Positions 8,059 through 11,916 of a DNA stretch of 11,916 bases are shown one piece after another; within the stretch, counting starts at the first letter, position 1, and every line of letters begins with the position of its first letter. Below the pieces are notes generated by a model. The model saw nothing but the letters and a program-made list of their open reading frames with translations, was not told the DNA's origin and did no database searches. The DNA is from Bacteroidia bacterium. Its GTDB lineage: Bacteria; Bacteroidota; Bacteroidia; Bacteroidales; Azobacteroidaceae. A program made the position numbers and the translations under genes. Location: positions 1-11,916 of the forward strand of contig BNTT01000087.1 of NCBI GenBank assembly GCA_025996815.1, in the 5' to 3' direction.

Positions 8059-10268
8059 TGTGCCTTTTGGTACATTTGGGCGCAAATGCCCGGAAAGTTG
8101 ACGGGCAGAATTTATCTCAACGGTTTGCCCAACCTGAGCCAGAGAGAGGCACAATAACCTTGTATTGGCTCAACGGCACTTTGGAAAAGGATTCTATCCG
8201 AAATCAGATTGAGATGCTGCATCAGAATGGCTTCAAGGGGATTGCCCCGCTTCCGTTGTCTCATATAACACCTTCAACCCGGCCTGTTTACCTGAGCGAT
8301 GAATATTTTGAGATGTATAAGTTGATGCTTGATGAACTTGCCGCCCGCGATATGGAACTTGTTTTGTATGATGATAACGATTTTCCTTCGGGGACAGCAG
8401 GCGGGCAAATGAAAGAACTATATCCCGAATTGATGGGCAAATATTTGGTAAGGATAGATACCATCCTGAACGGCGGAGAAATAAAAAATATCCGAACACC
8501 CGAAGGGAAATTGATGAGCGCTTGTCTCTCTGAGCCAAATGAAACGCATTTTCGAGCCATTACCGGCAATGTAAAAATCACTTCCGATGGAACCGGCGGC
8601 AATGCACAGGTAGAAATACCCGCAGGACAATGGCGGCTTCAGTTGTTTTTCTGCTGTGTGGATAAAAGGTATCGCACAGTGGACTTTTTATCCCCCGCAG
8701 CCGTTGAAAAACTGTCCGAATTGACTTATGACGAGTATTATAAACGTTTTTCGGAGTATTTCGGTTCCACCATTCATACCACGTTCTATGACGATTTGTC
8801 CTATTGGCAGGTGTCCGATGCCAGAGCATGGACAGACGGATTCAATCAAAAATTTGAGGAACTGTATGGTTTTGCTCCCGATGCTTTGTATCCGTCCCTG
8901 TTTGAAGACACAGGGGATAATACTGCCATCAACCGCGTTCATCTGTTTGGATTCCGCGACCAATTGTTTGCAGGCGGTTATCCGCGCGTCATTTCGCAAT
9001 GGGCTGCCAAACACAATGTTGCCTGTTCCGGACATCCTGCTGCTACTTACCGACCCAATCCCCTGCAAAATATGGGTGACGGATTGCTGTATTTCAAGTA
9101 TCAGGATGTTCCATTATGCGATTATATCCACTATTTCAGACATGGAATTGACGGTTTTAAGGTACCTGCATCGGCGGCTTGTAATTATGACAAAAGTACG
9201 CTGATTTGTGAAATTTACGGTAATTTTATACCGGACATATACAATGACGGTGATATGCTCTACCGTGCAGCCATGGATGTTTACGCCCGCGGTATCAATA
9301 AATTGCTGCCTCATGGCACATGGTATGATGCTTCTTCGGTCGCTATCGTACCGGAGATTTCATGGCGCAATCCGGCGATGGCAGGCAGTTTGAAAGATTA
9401 CAACGAATGGGCATCACGATGTGAGCTTATCTTGCAAAACAGCCGCCACGTAGCGCAGGTAGGGATACTTTATCCGATAGCCGACTTACAGGCTCGTTAC
9501 AACTTTTTGGATTACAAATTGACTAATGGACGTGAATCTATCAGGGGTAACGACTATTTCAACCTTATCGGATGGATGACAACTAAATTGAGGGTGGATT
9601 ATACGCTGCTGCATCCCGAAACGCTCGACCAACGTTGTATTGTTAAACAGGGAGGCATATTGAGGTTGGATAATCCGAATAATTATGAAGAATACAGCCT
9701 GTTGATTGTACCGTGGAGCAAAACGATACACCTTACAAATCTGGCGAAAATAGAGAAATTTGTCAACAATGGCGGCGTGGTTTTATTTGCCGGATGCCTG
9801 CCTGAACAATCTGCCGGATATTCTGAAGACAAACAAGTTCGGGATATGGTAACGCTGTTAATGCAGCATGACAATGTGCATTTCATTGAGCAACCCGATG
9901 AGCATCGAATAAAGGATTTTATTGCTCAATATCTTGTCAAACCGGTTGTCCGCGTCGGTAATGTGAAAGTAACAAAAGAAGCTGCTCCCAATCATGCAGA
10001 CTGGCCTGAGTCGTTCCGTGATACCGACTATGCCTACAATTACATTCATAAAGTGAAAGATGGTAAGGACTTTTTCTTTTTTGCCAATCCTACCGATTGT
10101 CATTTATCTGCCGAAATAAGTTTCAAGCCGGATAAACGCAAGAAAGCCGAATTGTGGAATCCGCATACCGGAAAGATTGAAAAACTTAAATACCGTACAA
10201 GCGGCGGGCGAATATGGATAACACTTCCGTTAGCCCCTGTAGAGAGCCGGTTTATTGTATTAAAATGA
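8031..10268 (+). CDS. Divergent GH106-like glycoside hydrolase, secreted
   Basis: A 745-residue protein with a signal peptide ending in LGANA (predicted cleavage after Ala20) and no lipobox Cys, so probably soluble in the periplasm. It resembles the preceding GH106 protein by eye: LYWLNGTLEKDSIRNQIE (from 44) against its barrel start, YDDLSYW (Asp254/Asp255) against HDDSW, and P379-A-S-A-A-x-x-Y-x-K with Glu394 exactly 15 residues on, the same spacing as Pro465/Glu480 upstream. A GATase-like segment starts at 555 (YSLLIVPWSKTIHL) and the closing strand part is AELWNPHTGKIEKLKY. It stops where the neighbour reaches about residue 803, so the C-terminal beta-sandwich is absent. Where the neighbour has MGEFW, this one has LCDYI (Asp364). 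ATG 8031 is chosen because the duplicated start region places ATG there and MKSKIS is a normal n-region; the ATG at 8016 adds only MINLR. Activity is probably rhamnosidase-like but the substrate is open. Confidence 0.8.
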   Translation: MKSKISIVLLCLLVHLGANARKVDGQNLSQRFAQPEPERGTITLYWLNGTLEKDSIRNQIEMLHQNGFKGIAPLPLSHITPSTRPVYLSDEYFEMYKLMLDELAARDMELVLYDDNDFPSGTAGGQMKELYPELMGKYLVRIDTILNGGEIKNIRTPEGKLMSACLSEPNETHFRAITGNVKITSDGTGGNAQVEIPAGQWRLQLFFCCVDKRYRTVDFLSPAAVEKLSELTYDEYYKRFSEYFGSTIHTTFYDDLSYWQVSDARAWTDGFNQKFEELYGFAPDALYPSLFEDTGDNTAINRVHLFGFRDQLFAGGYPRVISQWAAKHNVACSGHPAATYRPNPLQNMGDGLLYFKYQDVPLCDYIHYFRHGIDGFKVPASAACNYDKSTLICEIYGNFIPDIYNDGDMLYRAAMDVYARGINKLLPHGTWYDASSVAIVPEISWRNPAMAGSLKDYNEWASRCELILQNSRHVAQVGILYPIADLQARYNFLDYKLTNGRESIRGNDYFNLIGWMTTKLRVDYTLLHPETLDQRCIVKQGGILRLDNPNNYEEYSLLIVPWSKTIHLTNLAKIEKFVNNGGVVLFAGCLPEQSAGYSEDKQVRDMVTLLMQHDNVHFIEQPDEHRIKDFIAQYLVKPVVRVGNVKVTKEAAPNHADWPESFRDTDYAYNYIHKVKDGKDFFFFANPTDCHLSAEISFKPDKRKKAELWNPHTGKIEKLKYRTSGGRIWITLPLAPVESRFIVLK

Positions 10269-10282
10269 TTATAACAATTTTT

Positions 10283-11916
10283 ATGAAATATACAATTTTA
10301 ATAATCGGGTTGTTATGTTCGGCGACAATCCACGCAAAAGACAAGCCGAGCGGGTTAAGAACCGATTTACTTGAACATACGGACAGGACGTGGCAGAATG
10401 GCTATCTGTCCAACATCCCCGTATGGCGTTTGGATGCGGCTATTGAACCGTTGCAATATGTGCAGATTGGGTCTTCACATCCCGCTTTCAGTTGGCTCGT
10501 GCCGGGGACGGAGCAGGCTACGCGGCAAACGGCTTACAGGATTATTGTGGCAGATGCTTACCGGGATGCCGCAGAAGGGCATGGGTCGGTTTGGGACAGC
10601 GGACAGACGAATAGCGATTTATCTGTCGCTGTGAAGTATGCAGGGCAGGCTTTGCAACCCAACACGAATTACTTCTGGCGCGTGAAAACTGTAACAAATA
10701 CCGGCGGAGAAAGCGATTGGTCGGACATCAAAGCCTTTCGCACCGCTGCCACGCTGTCGGAATATGCAACGAGTTTTTATCCGCAGGTGAAAACGATGGA
10801 ACACGCTGTTGCCATTCATCCCGTTGCATCCGGAGTGACGGTGGTAGATTTCGGGAAAGATGCTTTTGGGCAGGCTGTGCTGACGCTCACTTCCAAATCG
10901 GGAGCGGACTCGGTGACAGTGCATCTTGGAGAAATTCTGTCGGGAAACCGTGTGGACAGGAAACCGCCCGGAACTATCCGTTACCATCGCTATCCGCTGT
11001 TGCTCCTGCCCGGGACGCATACCTACCGGATTAAAATCGAGAAAGACAGACGGAATACCGGCTCGGCAGCCATTTTAATGCCCGCTTATGTCGGTGAAGT
11101 GATGCCGTTTCGGTATTGTGAAATAGAGGGTTACAACACTCCGCTAACTGCCGCCAACGTTGTCAGGGAAAGCGTCCACTATCCGTTCGACGAAACGGCA
11201 TCTTCATTCCAATGCAGTAACGATACACTGAATCAAATATGGGATTTTTGCAAATATTCGGTGAAAGCAACCACTTTTGCAGGCATTTACGTGGATGGCG
11301 ACCGCGAGCGGATTCCATACGAGGCGGATGCCCTGATTAATCAACTTTGCCATTATGCAGTGGAAAATGAGTACGCCATCGCGCGCCGTTCGCACGAATA
11401 TCTTTTGCAACACCCAACCTGGCCTACGGAATGGATACTCCAAGCCGTGCTGATTGCGTGGAACGATTATATTTACACCGGTGATGAACGCTCTTTAAAA
11501 GCCAATTACGATATTCTGAAAGCCCGGACACTTGCCGCGCTGAAAGAGAAAAACGGGCTTATCAGCACCACAACCGGTCTGCAAACACCTGAGTTTGCTT
11601 CGCAGATTCGTTTTTTCAAAGAGCCTCTCCGCGACATCGTGGACTGGCCTCATACAAGTACCTTTGGACAGGAGGGTGGTGAAGACGACGGTTTTGTATA
11701 TACCGATTACAATGCCGTGACCAATGCCTACCACTACGAGGCTCTCAAGCGGATGGCGCAGCTCGCCGGCGCATTGAACAGGCAGGACGAAGCCGCTTCT
11801 TATGCCCGCCAAGCAGAAGCATTCAAAGCCCTTTTCAATCGTTCGTTCTACAATCCTGAAACAGGGACATACAAAGACGGTATTTCCACCGACCATTCTT
11901 CCTTACACGCCAATAT
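10283..11916 (+). CDS. GH78 alpha-L-rhamnosidase, 5' part
   Basis: About 544 residues of a GH78 alpha-L-rhamnosidase; the frame is open to the window end, and family members usually have 700-900 or more. The signal peptide MKYTILIIGLLCSATIHA, with cleavage after Ala18, points to secretion. A fibronectin-III-like domain covers roughly 55-150 (TAYRIIVADAY; WDSGQTNSDLS; NYFWRVKTVTN). Beta-sandwich parts follow to about 290 (VDFGKDAFGQAVLTL; PFRYCEIEGY), then the (alpha/alpha)6 catalytic barrel from about 309 (FQCSNDTLNQIW). DGDRERIPYEAD holds Asp338, Glu342 and Asp349, which line up with Asp567, Glu572 and Asp579 of Bacillus RhaB (from memory). The catalytic base lies beyond the window, which ends in the family motif HSSLHAN. 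An in-frame ATG at 10265 overlaps the upstream stop as ATGA and is an alternative start; 10283 gives the better signal peptide. It is the fourth gene of the operon, 14 bp after its neighbour. Confidence 0.95.
   Translation, partial: MKYTILIIGLLCSATIHAKDKPSGLRTDLLEHTDRTWQNGYLSNIPVWRLDAAIEPLQYVQIGSSHPAFSWLVPGTEQATRQTAYRIIVADAYRDAAEGHGSVWDSGQTNSDLSVAVKYAGQALQPNTNYFWRVKTVTNTGGESDWSDIKAFRTAATLSEYATSFYPQVKTMEHAVAIHPVASGVTVVDFGKDAFGQAVLTLTSKSGADSVTVHLGEILSGNRVDRKPPGTIRYHRYPLLLLPGTHTYRIKIEKDRRNTGSAAILMPAYVGEVMPFRYCEIEGYNTPLTAANVVRESVHYPFDETASSFQCSNDTLNQIWDFCKYSVKATTFAGIYVDGDRERIPYEADALINQLCHYAVENEYAIARRSHEYLLQHPTWPTEWILQAVLIAWNDYIYTGDERSLKANYDILKARTLAALKEKNGLISTTTGLQTPEFASQIRFFKEPLRDIVDWPHTSTFGQEGGEDDGFVYTDYNAVTNAYHYEALKRMAQLAGALNRQDEAASYARQAEAFKALFNRSFYNPETGTYKDGISTDHSSLHAN

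Noticed and set aside
8728..9204. Alternative + frame of 158 codons inside the GH106-like gene
   Set aside because: Overlaps the conserved catalytic region in another frame, and its translation has no domain-like pattern.

Overview
The window is an interior piece of a polysaccharide utilization locus (PUL) from a member of the phylum Bacteroidota, most likely a gut Bacteroidales. This is supported by a SusC/SusD outer-membrane pair, Bacteroides-type lipoprotein signals, Shine-Dalgarno-poor start regions and a TTTG / TAnnTTTG promoter. All six genes are on the + strand. I see no RNA genes, insertion sequences, CRISPR arrays or integration sites. Nothing on the - strand looks like a gene.

Layout. 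The 3' half of a susC-like TonB-dependent transporter gene (to 1546) is followed after a short gap by a complete susD-like lipoprotein gene (1557-3356). A strong intrinsic terminator (3375-3427) ends this unit. A separate promoter (3454-3483) then starts a second unit that runs off the window: a cytosolic L-arabinose-isomerase-like protein (3504-4931, GTG start), a GH106 alpha-L-rhamnosidase lipoprotein (4943-8041), a shorter and divergent GH106-like secreted protein (8031-10268), and a GH78 alpha-L-rhamnosidase cut by the window end (10283-11916). Within this second unit the gaps are 11 bp, an 11 bp overlap, and 14 bp, so it reads as one operon.

How the genes work together (inference from families). 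SusC/SusD capture and import oligosaccharides at the outer membrane. The three glycosidases work on or inside the envelope and remove L-rhamnose, or related sugars, from a rhamnose-rich glycan such as a pectin rhamnogalacturonan, a rhamnosylated plant compound or a bacterial polysaccharide. The isomerase would process a released deoxy- or pentose sugar in the cytosol.

Most notable observations. (1) A near-perfect 40-bp direct repeat covers the start codon and signal-peptide beginning of both GH106-type genes, although the proteins are only distantly related. It also supplies the last residues and stop codon of the first gene. (2) The second GH106-like protein lacks the C-terminal beta-sandwich and has Asp where its neighbour has Glu in a conserved active-site-like motif. 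(3) An AraA-type isomerase with all four metal-ligand positions intact leads the rhamnosidase operon and has an unusually short leader. The overall system type (a rhamnose-directed PUL) is known; the possible novelty lies in these details.
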